A stretch of DNA of 64,000 nt, from positions 38,317-102,316 of the forward strand of contig PNKH01000010.1 of the NCBI GenBank assembly GCA_013822345.1, given 5' to 3'. The position numbers and the translations under genes are program-made. A model generated the notes under the pieces. That model made no database searches. It saw only the letters and a program-made list of their open reading frames with translations, and was not told the DNA's origin. Source of the stretch: Isosphaera sp. (GTDB lineage Bacteria > Planctomycetota > Planctomycetia > Gemmatales > Gemmataceae). The stretch's first letter is position 1; each line of letters starts with the position of its first letter. Shown piece by piece: positions 34,037-43,369 of the stretch.

Positions 34037-35038
34037 ATGTCCCAGCTGTACGGCGTGGCGCTGACCGGAACCGGGAGCTGCCTGCCCGCCCGGGTGGTGA
34101 CGAACGACGAGTTCGCCGAGGCGCTGAACCTGGACACGTCGGACGAGTGGATCCGGACCCGGACCGGGATCCGGGAGCGGCGGTTCGCCGGGGTGGGGGA
34201 GACGTCCGCCACCCTGGGCGCGGCCGCCGCCCGCCACGCCCTGGCCGCCGCCGGCCTGGCCCCGGACGCGATCGACCTGATCGTCTGCGCGACCGTCACC
34301 CCGGACCTGATGTGCCCGTCGAACGCCTGCCTGATCCAGGCCGAGCTGGGGTGCCGGCACGTGCCGGCGTTCGACGTGTCCGCCGCCTGCTCGGGGTTCC
34401 TGTACGCCCTGTCGGTGGCGACGCAGTTCGTCCGCACCGGGGCGGCGAGGCACGCCCTGGTGGTCGGGGCCGAGGTGCTGACCCGGGCGATGGACGTGAC
34501 CGACCGGAACTCGTGCATCCTGTTCGGGGACGGGGCCGGGGCGGTGGTCCTGTCCGCCACCCCGGTGCTGAACGTCGGGGTGCGGAACCTCCGCCTGTAC
34601 TCCGACGGGTCCCGGCAGGAGCTGATCCAGGTGCCGAGCCGGGTGACCCCGGTCCCGCCGCCCGGGCCGCCCATGCTCCAGCGGCTCGACTACCTGCGGA
34701 TGAGCGGGCGGGAGGTGTACCGGTTCGCCGTCACCCGGCTGGTCGAGCTGATCCAGCAGGCCGAGGTCGACTGCCGGGAGATGGGGCTTGCCGGCCCGGA
34801 CGTGTTGATCCCGCACCAGGTGAACCAGCGGATCATCGACGCCGCCCTGGAGGACGCCGGGTTCCCGAAGGACCGGGTGGTGGTGAACCTGGACCGGTAC
34901 GGGAACACGTCGGCGGCGAGCGTCCCGGTGGCGCTGGACGAGGCCCTGCGGACCGGCCGGTGCCGGCCCGGGGACACGGTCCTGCTGGTGGCGTTCGGCG
35001 GCGGCCTGACCTGGAGCAGCGCGATCGTGACGCTGTAG
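34037..35038 (+). CDS. fabH: Beta-ketoacyl-ACP synthase III
   Basis: The protein is 333 aa. It starts fatty-acid synthesis by condensing an acyl-CoA with malonyl-ACP. The catalytic triad is present: Cys118 in DVSAACSGF, His260 in IPHQVNQ and Asn290 in RYGNTSAAS. The ATG at 34037 has no strong RBS. It is isolated from other fab genes but pfaD and a PfaA-like gene lie 24 kb downstream, so a special lipid role is possible but unproven. Confidence 0.92.
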   Translation: MSQLYGVALTGTGSCLPARVVTNDEFAEALNLDTSDEWIRTRTGIRERRFAGVGETSATLGAAAARHALAAAGLAPDAIDLIVCATVTPDLMCPSNACLIQAELGCRHVPAFDVSAACSGFLYALSVATQFVRTGAARHALVVGAEVLTRAMDVTDRNSCILFGDGAGAVVLSATPVLNVGVRNLRLYSDGSRQELIQVPSRVTPVPPPGPPMLQRLDYLRMSGREVYRFAVTRLVELIQQAEVDCREMGLAGPDVLIPHQVNQRIIDAALEDAGFPKDRVVVNLDRYGNTSAASVPVALDEALRTGRCRPGDTVLLVAFGGGLTWSSAIVTL

Positions 35039-35139
35039 GGCGCCGTCGGGTCGATTCCCCTTTTCCGACTTCCCCGGCTCGCAGCCCCGGGGTAGCATCG
35101 AGCCCGCACATTCGCCCCGTCATCCCCGGGAGCGCGATC

Positions 35140-36066
35140 ATGACGCCGAAGCCGAACGCCCGACCGCGCGGGTTCACCCTGATCGAGCTGTTGGTGGTGG
35201 TCGCCATCATCGCCGTCCTGATCGGGCTCCTGCTGCCGGCGGTGCAGAAGGTCCGGGAGGCCGCCGCCCGGACGAGGTGCCAGAACAACCTCAAGCAGAT
35301 CGGCCTCGCGTTCCACGGCCACCACGACGCCCTCGGGATCTTCCCCACGGCCGGGTCCGGGGCGGACCCGGCGCGGGCGATGTCCGGGTCCGCCCCGGCG
35401 GTGGGGAGGAACCAGACGCTCGGCTGGGCCTACCAGATCCTCCCGTACCTCGAACAGTCGAACGTCTGGTCGCAGGCCGACGAGCTGGCCGTCAAGGCCG
35501 CCGCCATCCCCGTCTACTTCTGCCCCGCCCGGCGGGCGCCCGTCGCCTACTTCGTCGCGGCCTCCGACGCCGGCCCGGTCGACCCGGCCCTCGGGTTGCG
35601 GGGTCAGATCGACTACGCGGGGAACCAGGGCGAGAGCCGCACCGTCACCAACGGGCTCCTCGTGACCCCGTCGGCGACGGTCCCGCCGATCACGTTCGGG
35701 CTCGTCGCGGACGGGACCTCGAACACCCTCCTGGTCGCCGAGCGGTTCGTCCACACCCCGGCGTACGTGCAGTACTTCAAGCCCGGGGGCGAGTCCGACG
35801 TCCACCGCGGCGGGTACGCCGCCGGGAACGCCACCGCCTCCTACGCCACCCTGCGCGCCTCCGCACAGTCGCCGGCCCAGGACCGGCCGACGTACACCGG
35901 GACCGCGGACTTCCCCCGGTTCGGGTCCGCCCACGTCACCGCGTTCGCCGGCGTGTTCGCCGACGGGTCGGTCCGGCGGATCCGGTACGATGTCGACCTC
36001 CTCAACGTGTTCAAGGCGGTCGCGACGCGGAGCGGCGGGGAAGCGTTCAACCCGAACGACCTGTGA
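35140..36066 (+). CDS. DUF1559 protein with type IV pilin-like N-terminus
   Basis: The protein is 308 aa. [20 protein letters not shown] is the class III signal/prepilin helix with the cleavage site after Gly11, and [19 protein letters not shown] is the DUF1559 start. The family is expanded in planctomycetes, where one genome can hold dozens. The late [12 protein letters not shown] segment is typical. Function unknown; probably an envelope or pseudopilin-like protein. Confidence 0.93.
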   Translation: MTPKPNARPRGFTLIELLVVVAIIAVLIGLLLPAVQKVREAAARTRCQNNLKQIGLAFHGHHDALGIFPTAGSGADPARAMSGSAPAVGRNQTLGWAYQILPYLEQSNVWSQADELAVKAAAIPVYFCPARRAPVAYFVAASDAGPVDPALGLRGQIDYAGNQGESRTVTNGLLVTPSATVPPITFGLVADGTSNTLLVAERFVHTPAYVQYFKPGGESDVHRGGYAAGNATASYATLRASAQSPAQDRPTYTGTADFPRFGSAHVTAFAGVFADGSVRRIRYDVDLLNVFKAVATRSGGEAFNPNDL

Positions 36067-36138
36067 CCGAGGGCGCCGCCGCCGGGGCGGGGGCTCGCGT
36101 GTGGCCCCCGCCCCGCGGCACGCGCGCGAGACGAACCC

Positions 36139-36576
36139 ATGACGCGCGCCGCCGGCAGACTGGTCCTCGTCGCGGTCGTCGGCTCGGGGGCGGGCGGCTG
36201 CTCGACCAAGCCGCCCCCCCGGACCGAGGACCCGGACACCACGAACCTGCGGCGGATCTACCAGGCGTTCCGGACCTGCGAGGACTTCAAGAACCGCGGC
36301 CCGCTGGACGTGGACGAGCTCAAGCGCTGGCTCGGCGAGTTGGGCGAGCCCGGCACGCCCGACGAGTTCCTGATCTCCCGCCGCGACGGGCAGCCGTTCG
36401 TGATCTGCTACGGGCACTCGATCGACCCGAAGCACGGGGACGTCGTCCTGGCCCACGAGAAGGACGGGGCGGACGGCAAGCGTTACGTGCTCACCCTCGG
36501 CGGGAGCGTGAAGCCGTTCACGGACGCGGAGTTCGCCAAGGCCCGGTTCGCCGGTAAGGTGGTCGTGAAGAAGTAG
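36139..36576 (+). CDS. Lipoprotein of unknown function
   Basis: The protein is 145 aa with a lipobox ending in Cys21 (VVGSGAGGC). The rest is a small domain ([37 protein letters not shown]). I recall similar small lipoproteins near DUF1559 genes in planctomycetes, so the two genes may act together. It lies 72 nt downstream of the DUF1559 gene. Confidence 0.65.
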   Translation: MTRAAGRLVLVAVVGSGAGGCSTKPPPRTEDPDTTNLRRIYQAFRTCEDFKNRGPLDVDELKRWLGELGEPGTPDEFLISRRDGQPFVICYGHSIDPKHGDVVLAHEKDGADGKRYVLTLGGSVKPFTDAEFAKARFAGKVVVKK

Positions 36577-36706
36577 CGGCGGGGCCGGAGAGGGCTTCAC
36601 AACGGGTCGGCCTGGTCCCTTGACGGTCGTGCCGGCCGCCCCTACTGTTACACCTTTCCCTTCCGGGCGGTCCGGCCGCGACGCCGACCCCGACAGGAGA
36701 CGCACC

Positions 36707-37039
36707 GTGGCCGGCCAGGCGACCGAACGGATCCGCATCCGGATGGAAGGGTACGACCACGAGGTCCTCGACCGCACCGCGGCCGAGATCGTGCAGACGG
36801 CCAAGGACACCCTCGCCGAGGTCCACGGCCCGATCCCGCTGCCGACCCGGGTCGAGCGGTACACGGTGCTGCGGTCCCCGCACATCGACCGGAAGAGCCG
36901 GGAGCAGTTCGAGATCCGCACCCACAAGCGGCTCATCGACATCCTCCGGCCGACCCAGAAGACGATCGAGGCGCTGAACAAGGGCCTCAGCCTGCCGCCC
37001 GGCGTGGACATCAAGATCCGCGTCATCACCGCGGGTTAA
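36707..37039 (+). CDS. rpsJ: Ribosomal protein S10
   Basis: The protein is 110 aa from a GTG at 36707, with AGGAGA upstream. It opens the ribosomal cluster. Conserved blocks are [15 protein letters not shown] and [20 protein letters not shown], then the [16 protein letters not shown] end. S10 also serves as the NusE transcription factor. The next gene is rplD, without rplC between, and 302 bp of repeat DNA separates the two. Confidence 0.95.
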   Translation: MAGQATERIRIRMEGYDHEVLDRTAAEIVQTAKDTLAEVHGPIPLPTRVERYTVLRSPHIDRKSREQFEIRTHKRLIDILRPTQKTIEALNKGLSLPPGVDIKIRVITAG

Positions 37040-37148
37040 CTGGACCGCGGCCGTCCCGGCCGCTCCACCGGTCCAACTCCGGTCGCGTCCGGGATGCTCG
37101 TGTCGCACCCCGACCGTGATAGCAGCGGCCGGGACGGCCGCGGTCCAG
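37040..37148. repeat. Perfect 25-bp inverted repeat, family F3, between rpsJ and rplD
   Basis: Arms 37040-37064 and 37124-37148 pair perfectly. The left arm starts 1 nt after the rpsJ stop. Related copies lie at 41480, 46567 and, as a solo right arm, at 51653. The rest of the gap (37149-37341) shows no ORF with rplC features; it ends in rplD. Confidence 0.75.
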
Positions 37149-37341
37149 TGCAGAAAATCGCCCCGCCGAGTTGACGCCGGCCGCAAACCCGGTACAAAAC
37201 GTTTTCCCGCCCGCCGCCACCGGCGGGCGGCGCACGTGAGGACGACCCCGTCTCGCCGCCGGCTTCCTCGGTCCGACCGAGGAGCCAACTCAGCGGCACA
37301 CCGGGCCAACCGGTGCTGGCGGGGTCAGGAGTGGCTGAGCC

Positions 37342-38190
37342 ATGGCCGACACCCCCGCGCCGGTCGCCGCCCCCCCCGGGGGGAACGGGTCGCCGTCCCT
37401 CGTCACCGAGGTGACGGGCACGATCACCGTCCCGGTCGTCAGCAGGACCGGCCAGCAGACCGGCACGGTGGACATCGACCCGGCCGCGTTCGGCGGGAAG
37501 ATCAGCCGGCAGCTGATGCACGACGTGGTGCTGATGTACCTGGCCAACCAGCGGGCCGGGACGCACCACACCCTCCGCCGCGGGCAGGTCGCCGGCAGCA
37601 CCAAGAAGCTGTTCCGCCAGAAGGGGACCGGGAACGCCCGGGTCGGGACCAAGCGGACCAACAAGCGGCGCGGCGGCGGCACCGCCAAGGGGCCGAAGCC
37701 CCGCGACTACGAGTACCACCTGCCGAAGAAGGCGGTGAAGGCCGCCACCCGGATGGCGATCCTGTCGAAGTTCCGCGACGGCGAGGCGGTGGTCCTCGAC
37801 GAGCTGAGCCTGGCCGCCCCGAAGACGAAGGACGTGGCCAACGTCCTCCGGGCGATCGTCGTCGACCGGAAGACCACGGAGGCCGGGGAGAAGAGCGTCA
37901 ACCTGCTCGACACGACGGTGCTGATCGGGACGGCGGCCCTCGACCCGAACGTGTACAAGTCGGCCCGGAACCTGCCGAACGTAAAGGTCCTGCCGGCGGC
38001 CGAGTTCAACTGCTACACGGTGCTCAAGCAGAAGCGGCTGCTCCTGACCCGGGCGGCGCTGGACGCGCTGGTGAACCCGCCGGCGAAGGAGAAGGCGGCG
38101 AACGGCGGGGTGAAGGCGGCGGAGCCGGAGCGGGTCCGCCGCGGCCGGGCCGGCCGGTTCCAGAAGCGGAAGGCGGCGGGGAAAGTGTGA
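37342..38190 (+). CDS. rplD: Ribosomal protein L4
   Basis: The protein is 282 aa, longer than the usual ~205-aa bacterial L4. About 40 N-terminal residues are Ala/Pro/Gly-rich, and the C-terminus has a basic tail (RRGRAGRFQKRKAAGK). Core motifs are GQVAGSTKKLFRQKGTGNAR and RDYEYHLPKKA. It binds 23S rRNA near the exit tunnel. It lacks an obvious RBS at the ATG. Confidence 0.92.
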   Translation: MADTPAPVAAPPGGNGSPSLVTEVTGTITVPVVSRTGQQTGTVDIDPAAFGGKISRQLMHDVVLMYLANQRAGTHHTLRRGQVAGSTKKLFRQKGTGNARVGTKRTNKRRGGGTAKGPKPRDYEYHLPKKAVKAATRMAILSKFRDGEAVVLDELSLAAPKTKDVANVLRAIVVDRKTTEAGEKSVNLLDTTVLIGTAALDPNVYKSARNLPNVKVLPAAEFNCYTVLKQKRLLLTRAALDALVNPPAKEKAANGGVKAAEPERVRRGRAGRFQKRKAAGKV

Positions 38191-38216
38191 GTGCGAGTGT
38201 GAGTGTGAGTTGAAGA
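38188..38216 (+). repeat. Single arm of family F5 after rplD
   Basis: GTGAGTGCGAGTGTGAGTGT repeats fill the start of the rplD-rplW gap; the matching inverted arms occur in full at 44448 and 45938. Here only one arm is present. Confidence 0.5.
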
Positions 38217-38274
38217 CCCGACCCCCGCCCGAGTCGTTTAGCCGCGACGCGGGGCGGAGCGAGAGACCCGACCG

Positions 38275-38640
38275 ATGGCGACTTCCCGACCACACCCGAA
38301 GGCGTACGTCCGGAAGCTGGCCCGGCGGAAGCCGTGCGTCCACAACGAGCCGGGGCTGGACCTCCGCCCGTACCAGGTGATCCTCCGGCCGCTGGTGACC
38401 GAGAAGGGGACGCACCAGAGCACCCGGTACAACGCCTACGCCTTCCAGGTCAACCCGGTCGCCACCAAGGACCAGATCCGGGCGGCGGTCGAGGAGCTGT
38501 TCAACGTGAAGGTGGAGGGCGTCCGGACCCAGAACCGGCTGGGGAAGACCCGCCGGTTCCGCCAGGCCGTCGGCCACCTGCCGCGGTGGAAGAAGGCGAT
38601 CGTCACGCTGAGCAAGGAAGACAAGATCGAGTTCTTCTGA
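38275..38640 (+). CDS. rplW: Ribosomal protein L23
   Basis: The protein is 121 aa, somewhat longer than typical (~95-100) owing to an N-terminal basic extension. YQVILRPLVTEKGTHQSTRY and the C-terminal RRFRQAVGHLPRWKKAIVTL block are characteristic. L23 sits at the tunnel exit and docks trigger factor and SRP. It is preceded by GGAGCGAGAG. Confidence 0.93.
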   Translation: MATSRPHPKAYVRKLARRKPCVHNEPGLDLRPYQVILRPLVTEKGTHQSTRYNAYAFQVNPVATKDQIRAAVEELFNVKVEGVRTQNRLGKTRRFRQAVGHLPRWKKAIVTLSKEDKIEFF

Positions 38641-38755
38641 GTGGTCATTAGTCATTGGTCCTTAGTCCTGAGTCGGGTCCCGGGGCCGGTCCCGGGTTCC
38701 ACGAGGCGGACGGTTCGGGCCAATGACCAAGGATTAATGACTAAGGACCAACCGC
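38641..38755. repeat. Imperfect inverted repeat, family F6, between rplW and rplB
   Basis: GTGGTCATTAGTCATTGGTC on the left is answered by ATTAATGACTAAGGACCAACC on the right. It is related to the repeat at 28636. The right arm carries AAGGA, which may act as the rplB ribosome site. Confidence 0.55.
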
Positions 38756-38756
38756 A

Positions 38757-39635
38757 ATGGGCGTCAAGCAGTACAAGCCGACCTCCGCCGGCCGCCGGGC
38801 CGGGATGGTGTCCGACTTCGCGGACTGCACCCACCCGCGCGAGAACAAGCCGGAGAAGAACCTCCTCGCCCCGAAGCCGAAGAAGGGCGGGCGGAACAAC
38901 CAGGGGATCACCACCTCCCGGTTCCGCGGCGGCGGCCACAAGCAGCGGTACCGGGTCATCGACTTCAAGCGGCGCCGCGACGGGGTCGAGGCGACGGTGG
39001 TGCAGGTCGAGTACGACCCGAACCGCAGCGCCCGGATCGCCCTGGTCGAGTACCCGCGGGACGACACGCACGAGTTCTCCCGGGCGTACATCCTGGCCCC
39101 GGACGGGCTGAAGGCCGGCGACAAGGTGATCTCCGGGGAGACGGACGCGGTCGAGCCGAAGCCCGGGAACTGCATGCCGCTGTGGAAGGTGCCGCTCGGC
39201 ATGTCGGTCCACAACGTCGAGCTGACCCCGGGCAAGGGCGGCCAGATCTGCCGGTCGGCCGGGTGCGGCGCGACGCTGATGGCCCGTGACAAGGACTCGG
39301 CCCAGTTGACGATGCCGAGCGGCGAGGTGCGGAAGGTGTCGGTCAAGTGCCGGGCGACGATCGGCACCGTGTCGAACGCCGAGCACATGAACATCAGCAT
39401 CGGCAAGGCCGGGCGGATGCGGTGGAAGGGCCGCAAGCCGCACAACCGCGGGACGAGCATGAACCCGACCGACCACCCGCTGGGCGGCGGCGAGGGGCGG
39501 AGCAAGGGCGGCCGCAACCCGGTCTCCCCGACCGGCATCCCGGCCAAGGGCGGCAAGACCCGGAAGACGCGCAAGCCCGGCGGCAAGGCGGTCGTCCGCC
39601 GCCGGCCGGCCGGCCCGTTCCAGAACACCGCGTGA
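38757..39635 (+). CDS. rplB: Ribosomal protein L2
   Basis: The protein is 292 aa. It organises the peptidyl transferase centre. Markers are GITTSRFRGGGHKQRYRVID, VEYDPNRSARIALVEYP, GVAMNP-type region NPTDHPLGGGEG, and the basic C-terminus. It starts 2 nt after the repeat at 38641. Confidence 0.95.
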   Translation: MGVKQYKPTSAGRRAGMVSDFADCTHPRENKPEKNLLAPKPKKGGRNNQGITTSRFRGGGHKQRYRVIDFKRRRDGVEATVVQVEYDPNRSARIALVEYPRDDTHEFSRAYILAPDGLKAGDKVISGETDAVEPKPGNCMPLWKVPLGMSVHNVELTPGKGGQICRSAGCGATLMARDKDSAQLTMPSGEVRKVSVKCRATIGTVSNAEHMNISIGKAGRMRWKGRKPHNRGTSMNPTDHPLGGGEGRSKGGRNPVSPTGIPAKGGKTRKTRKPGGKAVVRRRPAGPFQNTA

Positions 39636-39637
39636 TG

Positions 39638-39701
39638 CCCGGTGGGCGAGACACCCCTGCCTCGCCGATCGCTGCGAGGCAGGGGTGCTTCGCCCACGGG
39701 G
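39638..39701. repeat. Inverted repeat between rplB and rpsS
   Basis: CCCGGTGGGCGAGACACCC... pairs with the mirrored sequence 39674-39701, with few mismatches. A stem-loop of this size right after rplB can act as terminator, attenuator or RNase site. The rest of the 187-bp gap is AT-richer (CAACTAGTC) and may hold a promoter. Confidence 0.6.
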
Positions 39702-39822
39702 GGTAGGTCTGGTCGATTGTGAAAAATCAACTAGTCAGGCGGGCGGGCGGTTACTAAGGTGAACAGCCCGGTCCGAACGTGCCGGGGTTTCGTTTTGTGC
39801 GGGACGAAGGCAGGACAGACGC

Positions 39823-40098
39823 ATGAGCCGGTCGCTGAAGAAGGGCCCGTACGTCGACGAGCGGCTCCTGGCCAAGGTCGACCGGCAGGGGGCGAACCGG
39901 GAGCCGATCAAGACCTGGTCGCGGGACTGCACCATCATCCCGGCGTTCATCGGGGCGACGTTCCTGGTGCACAACGGGAAGACCTTCCTGAAGGTCTACG
40001 TGACCGAGGACATGATCGGGCACAAGCTCGGCGAGTTCTCCCCGACCCGGACGTTCAAGGGCCACTCCGGCGGCAAGGCCAAGGCGGCCGGGAAGTGA
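39823..40098 (+). CDS. rpsS: Ribosomal protein S19
   Basis: The protein is 91 aa, normal length. Markers are [27 protein letters not shown] and [18 protein letters not shown]. It binds 16S rRNA in the head. The rpsS-rplV gap is filled by GACCAGT tandem repeats. Confidence 0.95.
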   Translation: MSRSLKKGPYVDERLLAKVDRQGANREPIKTWSRDCTIIPAFIGATFLVHNGKTFLKVYVTEDMIGHKLGEFSPTRTFKGHSGGKAKAAGK

Positions 40099-40128
40099 CG
40101 TTCGGTTCCGGGGCGCGGGCGGCGGGTG

Positions 40129-40162
40129 CGGACCAGTGACCAGTGACCAGTGACCAGTGACC
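40129..40162 (+). repeat. GACCAGT tandem repeats before rplV
   Basis: Four copies of GACCAGT-type sequence lead straight into the ATG of rplV at 40163. A related repeat in inverted arrangement is at 52594-52738. Confidence 0.5.
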
Positions 40163-40630
40163 ATGAAGTACACCGCCAAGCACCGGTTCGCGGACGTCGG
40201 CCCCCGGAAGATCCGGCCGTTCGCCCAGCTCATCCGCGGCAAGAACGTGGACGAGGCGCTGCAGCTGCTGCGGTTCTACCCGAACCGCGGGGCGAAGCTC
40301 CTGCTGGCCGTCGTCCAGAGCGCGTACGGGAACGCCGACGACCAGGAGAACCCGGACCCGGACGGCCTGGTGGTCAGCGAGTGCCGGGTGGACGGGGCCC
40401 CGATGTTCAAGCGGATCCAGCCGCGGGCGCGGGGCACCGCGTTCTCGATCAAGCGGCGGATGTCGCACATCGTCGTCGCCCTCTCCGACCCGGAGGACCT
40501 GCTCCGGCCGGGCGGCGGGGACGAGGGCGAGGAGAAGGTGCCCGGCCCGAGCGGCGAGATCCCGCCGGTCGTCGGCGGGGAGACCACGCCGGTGCTCACC
40601 ACCCCGGCCACCGTCCCGGCGCCGCAGTGA
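40163..40630 (+). CDS. rplV: Ribosomal protein L22
   Basis: The protein is 155 aa, about 40 residues longer than typical. The core (YTAKHRFADVGPRKIRPFAQ, RIQPRARGTAFSIKRRMSHI) is normal, but the last 45 residues are Glu/Pro/Gly-rich. The ATG at 40163 follows tandem repeats and lacks a clear RBS. L22 lines the exit tunnel. Confidence 0.92.
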   Translation: MKYTAKHRFADVGPRKIRPFAQLIRGKNVDEALQLLRFYPNRGAKLLLAVVQSAYGNADDQENPDPDGLVVSECRVDGAPMFKRIQPRARGTAFSIKRRMSHIVVALSDPEDLLRPGGGDEGEEKVPGPSGEIPPVVGGETTPVLTTPATVPAPQ

Positions 40631-40729
40631 CCGGCTGGTGGTGACCGGAGCGGGGGCCGGCGGCGGGCCGGTCCCCGGTTGTTTAGCGGCGGGTGTCGTT
40701 TAGCCGCGCAGCGGAGCGAGGTCCGAGTC

Positions 40730-41473
40730 ATGGGGCAGAAGGTCCGGCCGACCGGGTTCCGCACGGGCATCATGCGGCCGTGGCGGAGCACCTGGTACGC
40801 GAGCAAGGGCGACTTCTCGGAGCTCCTCCTGGAGGACTTCCGGATCCGCCAGTTCATCCAGCGGTTCCTGACCAACAAGAAGGACCGCAAGGAGCAGCGG
40901 CCGGCGATCGCCGACATCCGGATCGAGCGGACCCGGGAGCGGGTGACGGTGGTGGTCAGCTCCAGCCGGGTCGGGGCGATCATCGGGAAGAAGGGCGAGA
41001 AGATCGAGAAGCTGACCAAGGCGCTGGAGAAGCTGACCCGCCGGCACATCGAGGTGAAGACGGTCGAGGTGACCCGGCCGGAGATCGACGCCCAGCTGAT
41101 CGCCGAGGACATCGCGGAGCAACTGGAGAAGCGGGCGAGTTTCCGGCGGACGATGAAGCAGGCGATGCAGCGGGCGATGGAGGGCGGGGCCCGGGGCGTG
41201 AAGCTGCAGCTGTCCGGCCGGCTCGGCGGGGCGGAGATGGCCCGGTGCGAGAAGGGGATGGAGGGGTCGATCCCGCTGTCGACGCTGCGGTGCAAGGTCG
41301 AGTACGGGTTCGCCGAGGCGAGCACCCCGCAGGGGAACATCGGGATCAAGGCGTGGGTGAACCAGGGCGACTACCTGACCGGGGACATCGCCGACACGAC
41401 CGACGCGTCGGCCGCCGGCCAGGGCCAGCGGCGGCGCGGCCCGCGGCGCGGCCCGGGCGGCGGCCCGCGGTGA
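40730..41473 (+). CDS. rpsC: Ribosomal protein S3
   Basis: The protein is 247 aa. Markers are QKVRPTGFRTGIMRPWRSTW, the KH-domain GAIIGKKGEKIEKL and RGVKLQLSGRLGGAEMAR. The C-terminal 25 residues are a Gly/Arg-rich tail. S3 guards mRNA entry. The ATG at 40730 lies 99 nt after rplV, in a gap without a long inverted repeat. Confidence 0.94.
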   Translation: MGQKVRPTGFRTGIMRPWRSTWYASKGDFSELLLEDFRIRQFIQRFLTNKKDRKEQRPAIADIRIERTRERVTVVVSSSRVGAIIGKKGEKIEKLTKALEKLTRRHIEVKTVEVTRPEIDAQLIAEDIAEQLEKRASFRRTMKQAMQRAMEGGARGVKLQLSGRLGGAEMARCEKGMEGSIPLSTLRCKVEYGFAEASTPQGNIGIKAWVNQGDYLTGDIADTTDASAAGQGQRRRGPRRGPGGGPR

Positions 41474-41479
41474 GTGCCC

Positions 41480-41534
41480 GGAGCGCGGCCGTCCCGGCCG
41501 CTCCTTCGGGCAGCGGCCGGGACGGCCGCGCTCC
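41480..41534. repeat. Perfect 23-bp inverted repeat, family F3, between rpsC and rplP
   Basis: Arms 41480-41502 and 41512-41534 pair perfectly around a 9-nt loop. Same family as 37040 and 46567. Confidence 0.75.
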
Positions 41535-41558
41535 AGGACAGAACGGGGGACGGGTCCG

Positions 41559-42017
41559 ATGCCACAGATGCCGAAGCGGGTGAAGTTCCGCAAGAGCGGC
41601 CGCGGGGTCGTCCGCGGGCGGACCACCCGGCGGAAGTACAACGGGGTCATCAAGGGGTTCGCCCACCGCGGGAACTACGTCGCCTACGGCGACTTCGGGC
41701 TGCAGTCGCTGGAGGGCGGGTGGCTGTCGGCGGAGTGCATCGAGAGCGGGCGGATCACGATGACCCGGTTCGTGTCCGGCGAGGGCCGGTACTACATCCG
41801 GGTGTTCCCGCACAAGCCGGTCACGTCCATCCCGGCCGAGACCCGGATGGGCAAGGGGAAGGGCGAGCCGGAGTACTGGGCGGCGGTCGTCCGGCCCGGC
41901 CAGGTGCTGTTCGAGATCGGCGGGCTGCCGGAGTCGGCGGCTAAGGACTGCCTGGCCCGGGTGGCGTACAAGATGCCGTTCAAGTGCCGGTTCGTGACCC
42001 GGCGGCCGAACGTGTGA
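41559..42017 (+). CDS. rplP: Ribosomal protein L16
   Basis: The protein is 152 aa, slightly long. Markers are MPKRVKFRKSGRGVVRG, ARGNYVAYGDFGLQSLEGGW (close variant), RVFPHKPVTSIPAETRMGKG and the final FKCRFVTRR. L16 shapes the A-site tRNA elbow. RBS weak. Confidence 0.94.
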   Translation: MPQMPKRVKFRKSGRGVVRGRTTRRKYNGVIKGFAHRGNYVAYGDFGLQSLEGGWLSAECIESGRITMTRFVSGEGRYYIRVFPHKPVTSIPAETRMGKGKGEPEYWAAVVRPGQVLFEIGGLPESAAKDCLARVAYKMPFKCRFVTRRPNV

Positions 42018-42022
42018 GTTCC

Positions 42023-42132
42023 GTAGGGTGGGCCGAGTCTTCGAGTCCCACCTGTTCCGGAGTCGGGCGGTCCGGGTCGCCCCACGAGGCGATCAGCACA
42101 GAGGTGGGACTCGAAGACTCGGCCCACCCTAC
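42023..42132. repeat. Perfect 31-bp inverted repeat, family F1, between rplP and rpmC
   Basis: Arms 42023-42053 and 42102-42132 pair perfectly. The arm sequence equals that of the repeat after asnB (27354). The element fills the gap to within 14 nt of the rpmC start. Confidence 0.75.
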
Positions 42133-42145
42133 AAGACGGTGCCAG

Positions 42146-42529
42146 ATGGCCGACACGAAAGACCTCCGGGGCATGAGCGACGAGCAGCTCGGGCTCACCC
42201 TGAAGGACACCGAGAAGCACCTGTTCCAGCTCCGGTTCCAGTCGGCCACCGACCGGCTCGAGACGCCGTCGGAGATCCGCAAGGCGAAGCGGGACATCGC
42301 CCGGATCCGCACCGTCCAGCGGGAGCGGGAGTTGGTCGAACTGGCGGCCCTGCCGCCGGAGCAACTGGCCACCCGGATCGCGTCGCTGGAGGCGAAGGTG
42401 GCCGGCGCCGTCCCGGGGAAGCGGCAGGCGCACCGGCGGGCGGCCCGGCTGAAGCGGTTCCACGCGGCGAAGGCCGGGGCGGCGAGGCCGGCGGCCCCCG
42501 CGGCCGCGGCGAAGGGGGGTAAGAAGTAA
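42146..42529 (+). CDS. rpmC: Ribosomal protein L29 with C-terminal extension
   Basis: The protein is 127 aa, nearly twice the usual ~65. The first 60 residues match L29 (DLRGMSDEQLGLTLKDTEKH, LETPSEIRKAKRDIARIRT). The C-terminal half is Ala/Lys-rich, an addition common in some phyla. It overlaps the rpsQ start by 1 nt. The start follows the F1 repeat directly and has no RBS. Confidence 0.9.
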   Translation: MADTKDLRGMSDEQLGLTLKDTEKHLFQLRFQSATDRLETPSEIRKAKRDIARIRTVQRERELVELAALPPEQLATRIASLEAKVAGAVPGKRQAHRRAARLKRFHAAKAGAARPAAPAAAAKGGKK

Positions 42530-42897
42530 TGGCGGACACCAACACCACCCCGGCGGCCGGGAAGACGACCGGGCGGCGGGTCCTGGAGGGGATCGTCACC
42601 CGGGACAAGATGGCCAAGACCCGGCGGGTCGAGGTCGAGCGGCTGGTCCGCCACCCGAAGTACGGGAAGTACGTCAAGCAGCGGACGGTCTGCTACGCCC
42701 ACGACGAGAAGAACGACTCCCACCTCGGGGACACGGTCGAGATCATCGAGTCCCGCCCGCTGTCGAAGCTGAAGCGGTGGGAGCTGGTGAAGGTGGTGAA
42801 GAAGGCCCCGAGCCGGACGCTGTCGAACCTGGAGGGGGCGGTGGCCGGCAGCGACGCCGCGGCCCCGCCCGCCCCGCCGGCGGCCGAGAAGAAATAG
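42529..42897 (+). CDS. rpsQ: Ribosomal protein S17
   Basis: The protein is 122 aa, longer than the usual ~85. The core (GRRVLEGIVTRDKMAKTRRV, then HPKYGKYVKQRT, IIESRPLSKLKRWELV) is normal and the C-terminal 30 residues are Ala/Pro-rich. The stop-start overlap with rpmC suggests coupling. S17 binds 16S rRNA early in assembly. Confidence 0.93.
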   Translation: MADTNTTPAAGKTTGRRVLEGIVTRDKMAKTRRVEVERLVRHPKYGKYVKQRTVCYAHDEKNDSHLGDTVEIIESRPLSKLKRWELVKVVKKAPSRTLSNLEGAVAGSDAAAPPAPPAAEKK

Positions 42898-42992
42898 TGG
42901 GCGGCGGGCGGCGGGCGGCGGGCGGGTCGGACGGGACGGCCCGTCTTCCTCGGCCTCACGACCCACCGCCCACTCCCCACTGCCCACCACGA
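42896..42992. repeat. Imperfect inverted repeat between rpsQ and rplN
   Basis: TGGGCGGCGGGCGGCGGGCG on the left is answered by CCACCGCCCACTCCCCACTG on the right. It runs to within 8 nt of the rplN start. Confidence 0.5.
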
Positions 42993-42999
42993 GGCAGCG

Positions 43000-43365
43000 A
43001 TGATCCAGATGTACACGTACATGGACGTGGCCGACAACACCGGGGCCAAGGAGGTGATGTGCATCCAGGTGCTCGGCGGGAACAAGCGCCGGGTCGCGCA
43101 CCTGGGGGACATCATCCGGGCGAGCGTGAAGAAGGCGATCCCGGGCGGGGACGTGAAGCCCGGGGACGTGGTCAAGGGGGTGATCGTCCGGACCCGGGTG
43201 GCCACCCGCCGGGAGGACGGGAGCTACGTCCGGTTCGACCGGAACGCCCTGGTCCTGCTCGACAACGACAACAACCCGCGCGGGACGCGCATCTTCGGCG
43301 CCGTCCCCCGCGAGCTGCGGGCGAAGTTCAACAAGATCCTGAGCCTGGCCGCCGAGGTCGTCTAG
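43000..43365 (+). CDS. rplN: Ribosomal protein L14
   Basis: The protein is 121 aa, normal. Markers are [32 protein letters not shown] and [14 protein letters not shown]. It contacts 16S rRNA in the bridge B8. Preceded by GGCAGCG, a weak RBS. Confidence 0.95.
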   Translation: MIQMYTYMDVADNTGAKEVMCIQVLGGNKRRVAHLGDIIRASVKKAIPGGDVKPGDVVKGVIVRTRVATRREDGSYVRFDRNALVLLDNDNNPRGTRIFGAVPRELRAKFNKILSLAAEVV

Positions 43366-43369
43366 TTTG

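Noticed and set aside
31405..34674. A 1089-aa minus-strand open frame over several genes
   Set aside because: It spans the synthase, HAD and FabH genes on the other strand and shows no protein family; only the 31659-32096 portion belongs to a real gene, in another register.
40129..40162. Direct repeats as phage attachment site
   Set aside because: The GACCAGT units also occur in a repeat family at 52594 and lie inside an essential operon, so they look like repeat family F8 and not att sites.
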